DNA of 64,000 bases from Colwellia sp. (GCA_026196955.1 JAPHTO010000033.1:1-64000); one strand, 5' to 3'. Shown: positions 48,789 through 57,991, counted from the first letter of the stretch. Made by a program: numbers and translations. The notes: a model not told the origin generated them from the sequence alone.

Positions 48789-49256
48789 TTATTCCATCAT
48801 GGATTGTAAATAGTTTTCCAAACCTGCATTAGCAATTAAATATTGCTGAGACTCGATCCAATCAATTTGCTCTTCAACATTTTCTAACAACTCTTCCACG
48901 CAATCTCTACTAATGTAATCTTGCTCTTGTTCGCATGCCTGGATAACCGCTTGTAATACAGCCCTAGAATCATGTTCTAGATCCATATTTGCCTGTAACA
49001 TCTCAGGGGCATTTTCGCCAATATGCAAGCGCCCTAAGTCTTGCAAATTAGGTAAACCTTCCAGAAATAATATCCGCTCAATCAATTCATCTGCCTGCTT
49101 CATTTTCTCAATAGAGATTTTATAATCCGCTTTATTTAGTTTATTAAGTCCCCAATTTTTATACATTCGTGCATGCAAAAAATACTGGTTGATTGCAATC
49201 AGCTCCACTGCCAATGCCTTATTAAGTAGGGAAATTATAGTTTTACTACCTTTCAT
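48789..49256 (-). CDS. bfr: Bacterioferritin, haem-binding subunit without ferroxidase ligands
   Basis: A 155-residue four-helix ferritin-like protein very close to E. coli Bfr. Haem ligand Met52 is present (KMKQADEL). However, the di-iron ligands are mostly replaced: Glu18 and Glu94 remain, but the positions of Glu51, His54, Glu127 and His130 are Lys, Gln, Val and Gln. It thus resembles the haem-carrying, ferroxidase-dead beta/BfrB subunits known from Pseudomonas putida and Neisseria. It is 33 bases downstream of the partner gene, so the two should be co-expressed and form mixed 24-mers. Confidence 0.93.
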   Translation of the reverse strand: MKGSKTIISLLNKALAVELIAINQYFLHARMYKNWGLNKLNKADYKISIEKMKQADELIERILFLEGLPNLQDLGRLHIGENAPEMLQANMDLEHDSRAVLQAVIQACEQEQDYISRDCVEELLENVEEQIDWIESQQYLIANAGLENYLQSMME

Positions 49257-49289
49257 AACTCATTACCTTTTATGCTTAAAACCTTTCTC

Positions 49290-49775
49290 TTAAGCACCTA
49301 AGTGACTACCCATATGCGACTGAATGTAATTATTTAGTCCAACTTTATCAATCAAGCCCAACTGTTTTTCAAGCCAGTAAACATGATCTTCTTCAGTATC
49401 TTCTAGCAGCTTTTCTAACATTTCACGGCTTTGATAATCTTGCTCTGCTTCACATAAACTAATACTTTCTTTTAAAGCAGCGACGACTTCCATCTCTAGC
49501 ACGAGATCATTTTTCAACATGGAAGGAACATCGTCACCAATAATCAAATCACGGCGATCGGTTAAATTTGGCGTTCCTTCTAGAAATAAAATGCGTTTTA
49601 TTAATGCATCAGCATGGGTTATCTCTTCTTGCATTTCATGGTCTAGCTGCTCAAATAGCTTATCTAATCCCCAATCTTGATACATACGTGAATGGGTAAA
49701 ATATTGATCTATTGCTGCCAATTCATTATGTAATAAGCCATTAAGACTAGCGATAACTTTACTATTGCCTCTCAT
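49290..49775 (-). CDS. bfr: Bacterioferritin, ferroxidase subunit without haem ligand
   Basis: A 161-residue bacterioferritin in which the di-iron centre is complete (Glu18, Glu51, His54, Glu94, and Glu128/His131 after a one-residue insertion) but residue 52, the haem methionine, is Ile. It is the catalytic counterpart of the following gene, as with alpha/BfrA subunits in other proteobacteria. It is first in the two-gene operon. The promoter region (49776-49930) shows no clear Fur box, which fits iron-induced rather than iron-repressed use. Confidence 0.93.
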   Translation of the reverse strand: MRGNSKVIASLNGLLHNELAAIDQYFTHSRMYQDWGLDKLFEQLDHEMQEEITHADALIKRILFLEGTPNLTDRRDLIIGDDVPSMLKNDLVLEMEVVAALKESISLCEAEQDYQSREMLEKLLEDTEEDHVYWLEKQLGLIDKVGLNNYIQSHMGSHLGA

Positions 49776-49929
49776 TTTTTTACTCCGTATCTAAAACAAT
49801 AATATTAAGCCTAGTCTAAATTTTTGTTTTTGCACTAAAGTCACTAACAATTAACCTAATATAAATCAATAACCTATAAATTAACCTCAGTCATCGTCTT
49901 CTATATCTATTTAGCCATCTAAACATCTA

Positions 49930-50095
49930 AAGGTTGCTTATTAATACAACTCAACGTAGAATCGCACTTATACGCTAGGGAATGAGGTGCCTTATTCAAT
50001 TAAAAACTCCTCAACTGTACCCGCAACTGTGATTCGTAAAGTGATTGAAAATTATCAAATATTCGATAAGTCAGATACCTAGCTTTAGCAAATAT
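49930..50095 (+). ncRNA. Cobalamin (adenosylcobalamin) riboswitch
   Basis: The leader contains the ordered conserved blocks of the cobalamin aptamer: AGGGAATGAGGTGCC (about 49977-49991), the B12 box CCGCAACTGTGA (50021-50032) and AAGTCAGATACCT (50068-50080), in the correct order and spacing with a compact P6 region. It precedes the btuDC-cobO-btuF operon by about 50 bases, so B12 binding would reduce its translation or transcription. Exact ends are approximate. This is among the most secure regulatory calls here. Confidence 0.9.
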
Positions 50096-50142
50096 ACATT
50101 TTAAACAGCGTTACTTTGTGTGCGGGAAAACACCAATACATT

Positions 50143-50970
50143 ATGTCAATACAACTACAAGTTGATCAGCTTCATTGGCAGATCAACGACAAAGTGATTC
50201 TAAATAATATCTCCTTCAAAGTGAGTAAAGGAGAAGTGATCGGTATTATCGGCCCAAATGGCGCAGGTAAAACCAGCTTGCTAAACAGCATCACTAAGCA
50301 AGTGAAAAATTCAGCCAATTCAAAACTGACCGGCACTATCCATTTAAAAAACAAAGAGCTAAAACAGTACACTTCAAAACAACTCGCTCAACACTTTGCC
50401 TTAGTTGCGCAAAAATCTGAGCCAATATTCTCATTAACCGTCACTGATATTGTTAAACTGGGTTTATTGCCTCATCAAGGATTATTCACCCTTGATAGTG
50501 ACCATGATAAAGAGCAAGTAAAACTAGCCTTAAGCAAGGTCGGGTTAGCAAATTCATCAGAAAAAAGCTTCAATCAACTATCGGGCGGAGAGCAGCAAAG
50601 AGTGCTCATTGCGAGGGCATTAGTACAAAGGGCACAAATTTTAATTCTCGACGAGCCTACCAATCACCTTGATGTATTTTATCAACATCAAATATTACAG
50701 TTAGTAAAGCAACTAAAAATAACGGTTATTATGACAGTGCACGATCTCAATTTAGCCAGTCAGTACTGCCAAAGGTTATTGCTACTTAACCAAGGAGAGC
50801 TTATTTGTGATGGCAACCCAGATGAAGTACTCAGTAAAGAGAATTTACAACAAATATTTAAGTTACCCTGTTTGCTAGAGCGCGATCCGTTCACTCATAC
50901 ACCTAGAGTCTACTTCTCACCACCGCATCAAGAAGATGAATATAAAAGTAGTGGTGCAAACAATGGTTAA
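50143..50970 (+). CDS. btuD: Vitamin B12 ABC transporter ATPase BtuD
   Basis: A 275-residue ATPase of the FecCD/BtuCD importer class. Walker A is GPNGAGKTS, the Q-loop region is VAQKSEP, the signature is LSGGEQQRVLIARAL, Walker B is ILILDEPTNHLD and the H-loop is TVHDLN. The ATG at 50143 begins MSIQLQV; a GTG nine codons earlier is the alternative. The cobalamin riboswitch upstream and btuF/cobO downstream assign it to B12, not siderophores. It overlaps btuC by 35 bases. Confidence 0.9.
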   Translation: MSIQLQVDQLHWQINDKVILNNISFKVSKGEVIGIIGPNGAGKTSLLNSITKQVKNSANSKLTGTIHLKNKELKQYTSKQLAQHFALVAQKSEPIFSLTVTDIVKLGLLPHQGLFTLDSDHDKEQVKLALSKVGLANSSEKSFNQLSGGEQQRVLIARALVQRAQILILDEPTNHLDVFYQHQILQLVKQLKITVIMTVHDLNLASQYCQRLLLLNQGELICDGNPDEVLSKENLQQIFKLPCLLERDPFTHTPRVYFSPPHQEDEYKSSGANNG

Positions 50971-51967
50971 TGTGCTCTCGCTCAATAAACTCACAACTAA
51001 AGTCTGTTTACTCACCGCCTTCCTATTGATTTCATTGGTAGCTGGGTTAAATTTTGGTCCTGCCAACTTTACTCCTGGACAAGTATTGAACTGTTTAATA
51101 GCCAGTTGTGATAATCCAATTAGTGAAATGGTCATTTGGCAGGTTCGTGTACCTAGAGTATTAGTCGCTCTCGTTGCCGGCATGGGCTTGGCAATTACCG
51201 GCGCTATTTTACAAAACACCACCCGTAATCCACTTGCCGATCCCTATTTGTTTGGTATTATTTCAGGGGCTGGTTTAGGTGCTACATTAGCAAACTTAAT
51301 TTTAGGTGATGAGCTAAGCATTACCCTTCCCCTTGCCGCATTTCTTGGCGCTTTATTTGCCATCACTATCGTTGTCTTTATTGCTAAAGCATTACAACGC
51401 ATGGAGCAATTACTGCTCGCAGGTGTGGCAGTATCTTTCATGCTGTCTTCAATCACCCAATTTATACTTTATTTTGGCGAGCCTTTTGCGACTAACCGAG
51501 TAATTTTTTGGTTAATGGGTAGTTTAGCCCGAGTAGAAATGAGCAATTTTTACGTCATAGCCACTATACTATTAATTGCTATTGCAATTATTATCGCCTT
51601 ACATAGACAAATTGATGCCCTATTACTGGGTGATGAAAGTGCGGCGAGTTTAGGGGTCAATGTAGACCAATTAAGGTTATTGATGCTTGGTCTATGCGCA
51701 GCCTTAAGTGCAACTATTGTCGCGTATTGCGGTGGTATTGGTTTTGTCGGTTTAATGATCCCTCACATAGTTAGACAACTTATTGGCGTAACCACATTAA
51801 AATTAGTGCTAGGTAGTGCGCTTATTGGCGGCTCTTTTCTCATTTGGGTTGACATTATTGCACGCTCAGCATTGACTCATGCTGAAATTCCTATCGGCAT
51901 AATTACTTCGGCATTGGGCAGTATTTTCTTCCTATTTATTATGCTTAGAACACGTAAGACCAATTAA
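50936..51967 (+). CDS. btuC: Vitamin B12 ABC transporter permease BtuC
   Basis: A 343-residue inner-membrane permease of the FecCD family with about ten helices. Motifs WQVRVPRVLVALVAGMGLAITGAILQ, RNPLADPYLFGI and GFVGLMIPHIVRQL are characteristic. The ATG at 50936 overlaps btuD; a second ATG nine codons later (50963) is an alternative with less overlap. It is co-transcribed with btuD, cobO and btuF. Confidence 0.9.
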   Translation: MNIKVVVQTMVNVLSLNKLTTKVCLLTAFLLISLVAGLNFGPANFTPGQVLNCLIASCDNPISEMVIWQVRVPRVLVALVAGMGLAITGAILQNTTRNPLADPYLFGIISGAGLGATLANLILGDELSITLPLAAFLGALFAITIVVFIAKALQRMEQLLLAGVAVSFMLSSITQFILYFGEPFATNRVIFWLMGSLARVEMSNFYVIATILLIAIAIIIALHRQIDALLLGDESAASLGVNVDQLRLLMLGLCAALSATIVAYCGGIGFVGLMIPHIVRQLIGVTTLKLVLGSALIGGSFLIWVDIIARSALTHAEIPIGIITSALGSIFFLFIMLRTRKTN

Positions 51968-51990
51968 CAGTAAAAAGGACGAATTCAAAA

Positions 51991-52587
51991 ATGAATGATA
52001 AAAATAGCCAGCACAAAAAACGCATGCAAGCCGTTAAAGAAAAAGTTGACCAACGCATCGAAAACGCTCAAGAAGAGCGAGGTATAGTCATTGTCATCAC
52101 CGGTAATGGTAAAGGAAAGTCTACCTCAGGTTTTGGCACCATTGCTCGTGCTGCTGGTCATGGCCTTAATGCAGCTGTCGTGCAGTATATAAAAGGAACG
52201 TGGGCATGTGGCGAACGTCAATTACTAGAGAATGCTGGCGTATCCTTTGACGTTATGGGCACAGGGTTCACATGGAACACACAGGATAAAGCACAAGATA
52301 TAGCCGCAGCACAAAAAGTATGGCAACGAAGTAAAGAGCTACTGTCTGATAGTAGGGTTGATGTTCTATTGCTCGATGAAATCACTTACATGGTTGCTTA
52401 TAAATATATTGATTTGGAAGAAGTGCTAAGCGCAATTAAAAATCGCCCTCAATCTCAACACGTGATCATTACTGGCAGAGGGTGCCACCGAGCGATTATA
52501 GAGTTAGCTGATACCGTGAGTGAAGTACAATCTATCAAGCACGCTTTTGATAATGGAATCAAAGCGCAAAAAGGAATTGATTGGTAA
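51991..52587 (+). CDS. cobO: Cob(I)alamin adenosyltransferase
   Basis: A 198-residue CobA/CobO/BtuR-type enzyme that transfers the adenosyl group of ATP to cobalamin, making the coenzyme. The P-loop is GNGKGKST near residue 37, with the following FGTIARAAGHG, and VQYIKGTWACGE and LLLDEITYM are conserved. AAGGACG precedes the ATG. Placement between the transporter and btuF means imported B12 is converted at once to the form sensed by the riboswitch. Confidence 0.94.
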   Translation: MNDKNSQHKKRMQAVKEKVDQRIENAQEERGIVIVITGNGKGKSTSGFGTIARAAGHGLNAAVVQYIKGTWACGERQLLENAGVSFDVMGTGFTWNTQDKAQDIAAAQKVWQRSKELLSDSRVDVLLLDEITYMVAYKYIDLEEVLSAIKNRPQSQHVIITGRGCHRAIIELADTVSEVQSIKHAFDNGIKAQKGIDW

Positions 52588-52640
52588 TAACCTAACCAAT
52601 TCATTCAACCTACATCATTTAACAAGAGAAAGTGACTACA

Positions 52641-53507
52641 ATGCTCAAATTCATATTGCCCCTAGTGATTGCTTGTTTAAGCGTCACAGTGTCAGCACAA
52701 GCTGAAACTAGTACAAAGGCTAAGCCTAGCATTATTGCACTGTCTCCACATATCGTGGAAATGCTTTATGACATTGGTGCTGGCGAGCAAATTATTGGCA
52801 CAACGTCACACGCTGACTACCCTGAGCAGGCAAAAAAAATTCCTGTCATTGGCAATTACTTACGTATTCAAATTGAAAAAGTTATCGCCCTACAGCCTGA
52901 TTTAATTATTGCGTGGAAAAGTGGTAACCCCAGTGATGATATAGCGCGTTTACAGCAGCTTGGTTTTAATATTATCTATTCTCAACCAAGTACCTTTGAA
53001 GATGTCGCTAAAGAAATGCGTGATTTTGGTCAGTTAACTGGGCATATAGAGCAAGCAGAAAAAAAAGCTCAACAGTTCTTACAACAGCTGAGTATTATTA
53101 AAAAACAATATCAACACAAGAGCCAAGTTGTTGGGTTTTATGAGTTATGGTCAAGACCCTTAACGACAGTCGCTAAAGGTAGTTGGCCACAACAGTTCTT
53201 GAATATATGCGGTATTGATAATCCATTTAAACAGGTGGCGGTATCTTACCCACAAGTTAATATTGAAAAAGTATTGCAAACGCCAATACAACTTATTATT
53301 CAGCCATTATCGGTAAATCAAACGGAAAGACAGGGCTTTAACTGGCAAGATTGGTCTGTCATTCCAGCAGTAAAAAACAAGCAAATTATTCAGCCAAATG
53401 CTGATGCCATGCACCGTATGACAGCGCGTAGTATTGAAGAGTTAAAGCTTTTGTGTGCCGCCATTGACGATACACGCCAGTGGTTATTAAACAATAAAAC
53501 ACACTAG
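52641..53507 (+). CDS. btuF: Vitamin B12-binding periplasmic protein BtuF
   Basis: A 288-residue periplasmic binding protein for the BtuCD importer. The signal peptide covers about residues 1-22 (ending VSAQA). The helical-backbone PBP fold is shown by ALSPHIVEMLYDIGAGEQIIGTT, DYPEQAKKIPVIGNYL and LQPDLIIAWKSGNP, which match BtuF. The ATG at 52641 follows AGAGAAAG; a GTG three codons earlier is possible. It is the last gene before a terminator. No TonB-dependent outer membrane receptor (btuB) is in this window. Confidence 0.9.
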   Translation: MLKFILPLVIACLSVTVSAQAETSTKAKPSIIALSPHIVEMLYDIGAGEQIIGTTSHADYPEQAKKIPVIGNYLRIQIEKVIALQPDLIIAWKSGNPSDDIARLQQLGFNIIYSQPSTFEDVAKEMRDFGQLTGHIEQAEKKAQQFLQQLSIIKKQYQHKSQVVGFYELWSRPLTTVAKGSWPQQFLNICGIDNPFKQVAVSYPQVNIEKVLQTPIQLIIQPLSVNQTERQGFNWQDWSVIPAVKNKQIIQPNADAMHRMTARSIEELKLLCAAIDDTRQWLLNNKTH

Positions 53508-53554
53508 TTGCATTGTTTTAAGCTTCTTTTGCTTGTTGCTTGCTTTATTGCCTA

Positions 53555-53592
53555 ATGATTGTTGCCGCTACAATGAGCAACAATCATTTTTA
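53555..53592 (+). terminator. Terminator of the btuDC-cobO-btuF operon
   Basis: Eleven-bp stem ATGATTGTTGC / GCAACAATCAT with an 11-base loop and following T-run, 48 bases after btuF. Confidence 0.85.
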
Positions 53593-53612
53593 TAAAAAAC
53601 AGCATTGTTGAA

Positions 53613-54992
53613 CTAATTTAAGCTAATTTCAATTTCATACTGCCTAAAATCACTCAGCAAACTAGTCTCATTTTTGTCTAAATTGCCACCTTGATAAAAT
53701 TCAATATAATCAAAATAATCGCTTGTTTTGCTACTTTTTTGCAATAAGACCTTGGTTGATTTTTTAGCCGTATCACTGTTAATAATATTTTCATAACCCG
53801 TTAAAGGGCCACTCATGGCTATTGTTCCCTGCTCGCGCCCATAGTGTGTCCATGTAGCAGGCATGAGTAACTGAGTCTGTGGCTCATAGGCAGTGTAACT
53901 AAAGCTAATCACCGCCATTGGATATCCAGAAACAGCGCTATAATCATAGCTTCCATCCGCTTTTATTTCAGAAAAATTGATATCGTCAACTTCAGGCCTT
54001 TGTTTACTGGCTTCAACTTCAAATGACTGCTGATGGTTCGCTGAAATGAGTTGATGATGACTTTTTATTGTCGTGTCACCAAAAATGGAACTGGTTTCTT
54101 GAAAAGTGACACTCGCATTTGACTGATAAAATGTTTCACTGACATAAGGGTGACTTTTAAACAGCAATAAATGGCTTTGATTTTCGACTATTTCCTGTAA
54201 AAAATGTTCATTAGTTTGAATCAACTGCAAGGTTGAAAAATCTTCATGAGGCGTTGATAACTCGACAAGATCAGCCACCTGGAAAGCAGGAACTGACCAA
54301 ACACCTTCAACATTTTCACTAAAATCGGCTAAAAACTCACTGGTGCCAATCTCTTGCTGGTTAACATCCTCACCAAGTACAGAAAAAGATTGTAACGGCC
54401 ACTCACCCTCAATTTCTCTACAAGCCATTACATTTTCAAAAATTGTTGTTTGGTCGTCTACAGCAGACCAGGTTTCAAAATTTAGTGAGCTGGTAACTTG
54501 TGAGCGTAATGCAAAAGGTCGATGTTTTAGCTCAACATCTTGTGTCACACATTCACAGCTACTGTTATCCACTAAATTATCAAACTGAGCATGGTACATT
54601 GCAGGTGTAGTCGTTTTGGCTTGAAAAAAGCTCACTATATTTAAACCTTCTGCTTCATCAGCATGCTGATTTTTCGCCACTAAAGTATAGTTAAGACGTG
54701 CTTGCAAGCTAGTAAAGGTTATTACTCCATTTTCATCGGCTTGATGACTTGCCACTGTTTGCCAATCATTATCTTGCAATAGCAGCTCTATATGAGTAAA
54801 AGGCACAGAAACACCACAACTATTAGTTAATTGTGAAGTGAGTGAAAAGGTATATTCTACTGGCTCTACAGGCTCAGACTCAGAGCTACTACCAGAGCCA
54901 CCACAGGCTTGAAGGAAAATAGTTAAAGGCACGAACAAGAATAAATTTTTTTTACAACGACTAAATAGCGAATGGGGAGAAGAATTTAGCAA
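53613..54992 (-). CDS. Hypothetical lipoprotein with N-terminal Ig-like domain
   Basis: A protein of about 459 residues that I do not recognise. A hydrophobic signal segment ends in the lipobox LQAC, followed by the Gly/Ser linker GGSGSSSESEPVEPVE that is common in outer membrane lipoproteins. Residues 60-150 (FSLTSQLTNSCGVSVPFTHIELLL..GVITFTSLQA) look like a carboxypeptidase-regulatory or Ig-like beta domain. The rest is rich in Ser, Thr and aromatic residues. No ATG start is available near the signal peptide; TTG at 54992 has GGAAAG six bases upstream and is chosen over a TTG at 55043. It seems monocistronic. Confidence 0.65.
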   Translation of the reverse strand: MLNSSPHSLFSRCKKNLFLFVPLTIFLQACGGSGSSSESEPVEPVEYTFSLTSQLTNSCGVSVPFTHIELLLQDNDWQTVASHQADENGVITFTSLQARLNYTLVAKNQHADEAEGLNIVSFFQAKTTTPAMYHAQFDNLVDNSSCECVTQDVELKHRPFALRSQVTSSLNFETWSAVDDQTTIFENVMACREIEGEWPLQSFSVLGEDVNQQEIGTSEFLADFSENVEGVWSVPAFQVADLVELSTPHEDFSTLQLIQTNEHFLQEIVENQSHLLLFKSHPYVSETFYQSNASVTFQETSSIFGDTTIKSHHQLISANHQQSFEVEASKQRPEVDDINFSEIKADGSYDYSAVSGYPMAVISFSYTAYEPQTQLLMPATWTHYGREQGTIAMSGPLTGYENIINSDTAKKSTKVLLQKSSKTSDYFDYIEFYQGGNLDKNETSLLSDFRQYEIEISLN

Positions 54993-55145
54993 GATAAGCT
55001 TTCCATTGACTTGAGAATAATAATTGACCGCAATTATACCCAAGCCACATGATAATGCGAGTTTGCAAGTCGCTAAAAGCCGTAGGATCCTTATTTATTT
55101 TGTAAATACTGCGTAAGTTTTTGTAAGCGAAGCGTAAGTCGCCTC

Positions 55146-55520
55146 CTAGTTAACCACCTTTTGCTTGTGGCAAATTGACCACATTTTCTCGTTATATTGT
55201 TGCATATAATTAATCACTTTATCTCGCTCAACCCTATCTTGAGCAGTCTTAATAACATCTCCGGTATTAGGCATATACCTTTTTCCACACAAAGCGATAG
55301 CTGATTTAAACTCACTTACGCTAAGACCCGGCACATTAATACCGCGTGTTGTCGTCACTAATAAGCGATAATCTTCATTTTGCTTTGCCTGAGCCAGTGC
55401 TTGCTCTAGCTCAAAAAGAGAGGGCTGTTGAGCAGTATCTTCACCTTCGTTTTGACTGAGAGTGCTACTACAGCTTGCCGCTACCGGTATCAAAAAAATT
55501 AATAGTATATATTTCAGCAT
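55146..55520 (-). CDS. Small hypothetical lipoprotein
   Basis: A 124-residue predicted lipoprotein. The signal peptide ends in the lipobox AASC (Cys17), followed by an acidic/Gln-rich linker and a short helical domain with two cysteines (ALCGKRY and SICHKQK). No known family is recognised. It lies two bases downstream of the reprolysin-like protease stop codon, so it is co-transcribed with it and may be an accessory of that secreted enzyme. Confidence 0.7.
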   Translation of the reverse strand: MLKYILLIFLIPVAASCSSTLSQNEGEDTAQQPSLFELEQALAQAKQNEDYRLLVTTTRGINVPGLSVSEFKSAIALCGKRYMPNTGDVIKTAQDRVERDKVINYMQQYNEKMWSICHKQKVVN

Positions 55521-55522
55521 AA

Positions 55523-57991
55523 CTACCCTTGTTTATTCCAAAAATTATTCACACGCGCATTAGGTAAAATTAGCACCAGAATAGCGAATAGCAGCCAGAA
55601 AATACTGCCAGAAGATTTTTTTTCTGGTACTGGGGCTTCCGGCTCTACTGGCGGTGGTATAGGATCAACCATAGCAACAACAGAGATCGTTGCCATGTAG
55701 ACATCACTACTGATGCCATCCTTATGAGTAATTATGCCAACGCTAAGCTCCCCTGAAAAGCTGCTCTCGGGGGTAATCGTATTTCCCGCAACAGAATAGT
55801 TAGCGCCACTTTCAATAGTCAGTGATGTTGGGGTATCACAGCCATAAGTAAAGAGCCCCATGGTAAGCGTTAGACTCTCGCCTTGATTCATAGATAGTGT
55901 TTGCTGATTTGAAATAGCAATATCAGTGGTCGCTGCGCTTTTGGCAATTGAAAAATTGCCTTTATTAATGGCAAAAAAGATATTATCACTGCAAACCACT
56001 TTCACTCTCGCCATGCTAGAATTGATATCATTAGCACAATGTGTTGCTAAAGAGACCTCAGTGCTGCCGTTATTTACCACATTATGCGCAAGTGTTTTAG
56101 TAAAATTATTCCCGCCATCAGTTGAGAGTAAAATGTCCACAGAGGCACAATTAATAGGGTTATTATTGGTTTGAGCCACTTGCCAACTAATGTTTTGACT
56201 ATTACTAGTCCAGGTATCATTTATTACTGGCGCCGTAACTGCAAAAGCCTCTCCGGTATCAACCACGGTTATTTTTGTGGTATCAAAACTCACCCCACCT
56301 TCACCATCTCTCACTAACAAGCGAAAATTCATTGTTCGGTTGGTCGTCGGCAATACTTCACCAATACTGCTAGAGTCAGTTAATATATTATCCAGTTTAG
56401 GTAATATTCTATTGCTGCTACTCACAGGCGACCAAGCACGAAATAAGGGGCGAGAGCCATCATCAACTTGCTCTGCATTTGAAGCAGTTGCAGCACCTAA
56501 GTCAAACTGTTGCCAACTAAAGGTCAAATTATCACTATCAACATCAGTAGCGCTGCCAATTAACATAAATGGAGTTTGCGCAGGAATAGTTTGATCAATA
56601 CCCGCATCAACAATAGCAGTGTTATTCATGGCACCAGTAACACTGCCGCAGTTTTTACCAAAGCCTGTGCTGATGTAATCATTTATTTCATCAATAGATT
56701 TAGTATGGAAAAAAGCATCCGAATGGTTTTGTAAGTTTTGACTACCACATAGCCCCGCATAACTCATAATGGTTGAGCCACTGCCCACTTCATATGCAGC
56801 ATCAATAACGCGGTTGTCAGCACACGCACCAGCTGTGCCATTAAACGTATGATTAGCAGCAAACTGATGACCAATTTCATGGGCAACATAATCAATATAA
56901 AAAGCATCATTTACAGGAGTCCCAGCCCCAGTAACACCGTCCCCTTTATATTGTGAATTACAAACAACCCCAAAAAAAGCCAAGCCGCCACCGCCTGTAC
57001 CGACCACATGACCAATATCATAACTGTTGCTGCCAATAATATTATCAATTGTTTGAGTGTTGATAGCGCCATCATCGCTAGTATTATCAAAAGGATCGGT
57101 AGCAGGATCCGTGAAAATAAGTAAGTTATTATTAGCCACCAACTCTAATTTAATCGCTAAGTCACGTTGATATACTTCATTTAAACGATTAACTAATGTG
57201 GCTATTTCTGCCATAGCGCTGTTCACTGTTCCGCCATGAAATTGGGTATATTCTGCCGCAGTAGAAATCGCAAGCCGATAGGTTTTAATCGCACTTTGAC
57301 TCGGAGCACTCTTCGCCGCTGTTGATTGACTATTTTTTCCTGTTTTATCCGTTGATTTCAACAAATCTGAGGACGTAGCGGGTAATAGTTTTGGCTGATG
57401 AAATTGATATTTTGCTCTTTCAGCCAGTTGAGTATTTTTCCCTAAATAGCTTTGATAATTATCTGTTTGAATTTGCTCACGCTTTAAAGCACGGTTTTTA
57501 GCGTGTTTTCCTTCAAAAACAGGCGCTGCAACTAATGATATTTCCGGCTCAACAAAGACAAGCTCGCCATCATAATAAAACATGCCATGAAAACCATTAG
57601 GAGTAATATCAAAACGACCTGAATTATTGGAATTGCCCACTTCAACGCCTGTAAATGTCTTAATTTCAGGGTAGGCTTGTGCCAATTCATCCGCCATAAT
57701 GCTGCTTGCAACCAAGGTAAAATCAGCCAATTGTCCACTCGGCAATGGCACTGAAATAACCACACTATCACTCTCTTTAAGCAATATAGTCCGTAACTGA
57801 TTGACATCCGTAGCGTATGTTTGTGACATTGATTTTGCAGGCATAACGTTCTTAGCAGCAGCTATAGCTGACAATGAACTTTTCTGCCAATAACTAAACT
57901 GACTAGTGGCTTGATTAGCCAAGACTAAATTTGCCAAGGTTAACGAATAGCCAATAAACAACCAGCCTAATAACATCCAAAACTTTATCAT
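55523..57991 (-). CDS. Secreted reprolysin-like (M12B) zinc metalloprotease with C-terminal sorting-type tail
   Basis: An 822-residue exported protein. After a signal peptide (about 1-26) and a propeptide-like region comes the metzincin catalytic domain with HEIGHQFAANH (His371, Glu372, His375, His381) and the Met-turn IMSYAG (Met409). The C-terminal third contains beta-sandwich, Ig/PKD-like repeats (about 470-760). The end, KKSSGSIFWLLFAILVLILPNARVNNF, has the SG-linker, hydrophobic helix and short polar tail of a GlyGly-CTERM-like sorting signal processed by rhombosortase, although the terminal Arg cluster is weak. It is followed closely by a small lipoprotein gene. Confidence 0.85.
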   Translation of the reverse strand: MIKFWMLLGWLFIGYSLTLANLVLANQATSQFSYWQKSSLSAIAAAKNVMPAKSMSQTYATDVNQLRTILLKESDSVVISVPLPSGQLADFTLVASSIMADELAQAYPEIKTFTGVEVGNSNNSGRFDITPNGFHGMFYYDGELVFVEPEISLVAAPVFEGKHAKNRALKREQIQTDNYQSYLGKNTQLAERAKYQFHQPKLLPATSSDLLKSTDKTGKNSQSTAAKSAPSQSAIKTYRLAISTAAEYTQFHGGTVNSAMAEIATLVNRLNEVYQRDLAIKLELVANNNLLIFTDPATDPFDNTSDDGAINTQTIDNIIGSNSYDIGHVVGTGGGGLAFFGVVCNSQYKGDGVTGAGTPVNDAFYIDYVAHEIGHQFAANHTFNGTAGACADNRVIDAAYEVGSGSTIMSYAGLCGSQNLQNHSDAFFHTKSIDEINDYISTGFGKNCGSVTGAMNNTAIVDAGIDQTIPAQTPFMLIGSATDVDSDNLTFSWQQFDLGAATASNAEQVDDGSRPLFRAWSPVSSSNRILPKLDNILTDSSSIGEVLPTTNRTMNFRLLVRDGEGGVSFDTTKITVVDTGEAFAVTAPVINDTWTSNSQNISWQVAQTNNNPINCASVDILLSTDGGNNFTKTLAHNVVNNGSTEVSLATHCANDINSSMARVKVVCSDNIFFAINKGNFSIAKSAATTDIAISNQQTLSMNQGESLTLTMGLFTYGCDTPTSLTIESGANYSVAGNTITPESSFSGELSVGIITHKDGISSDVYMATISVVAMVDPIPPPVEPEAPVPEKKSSGSIFWLLFAILVLILPNARVNNFWNKQG

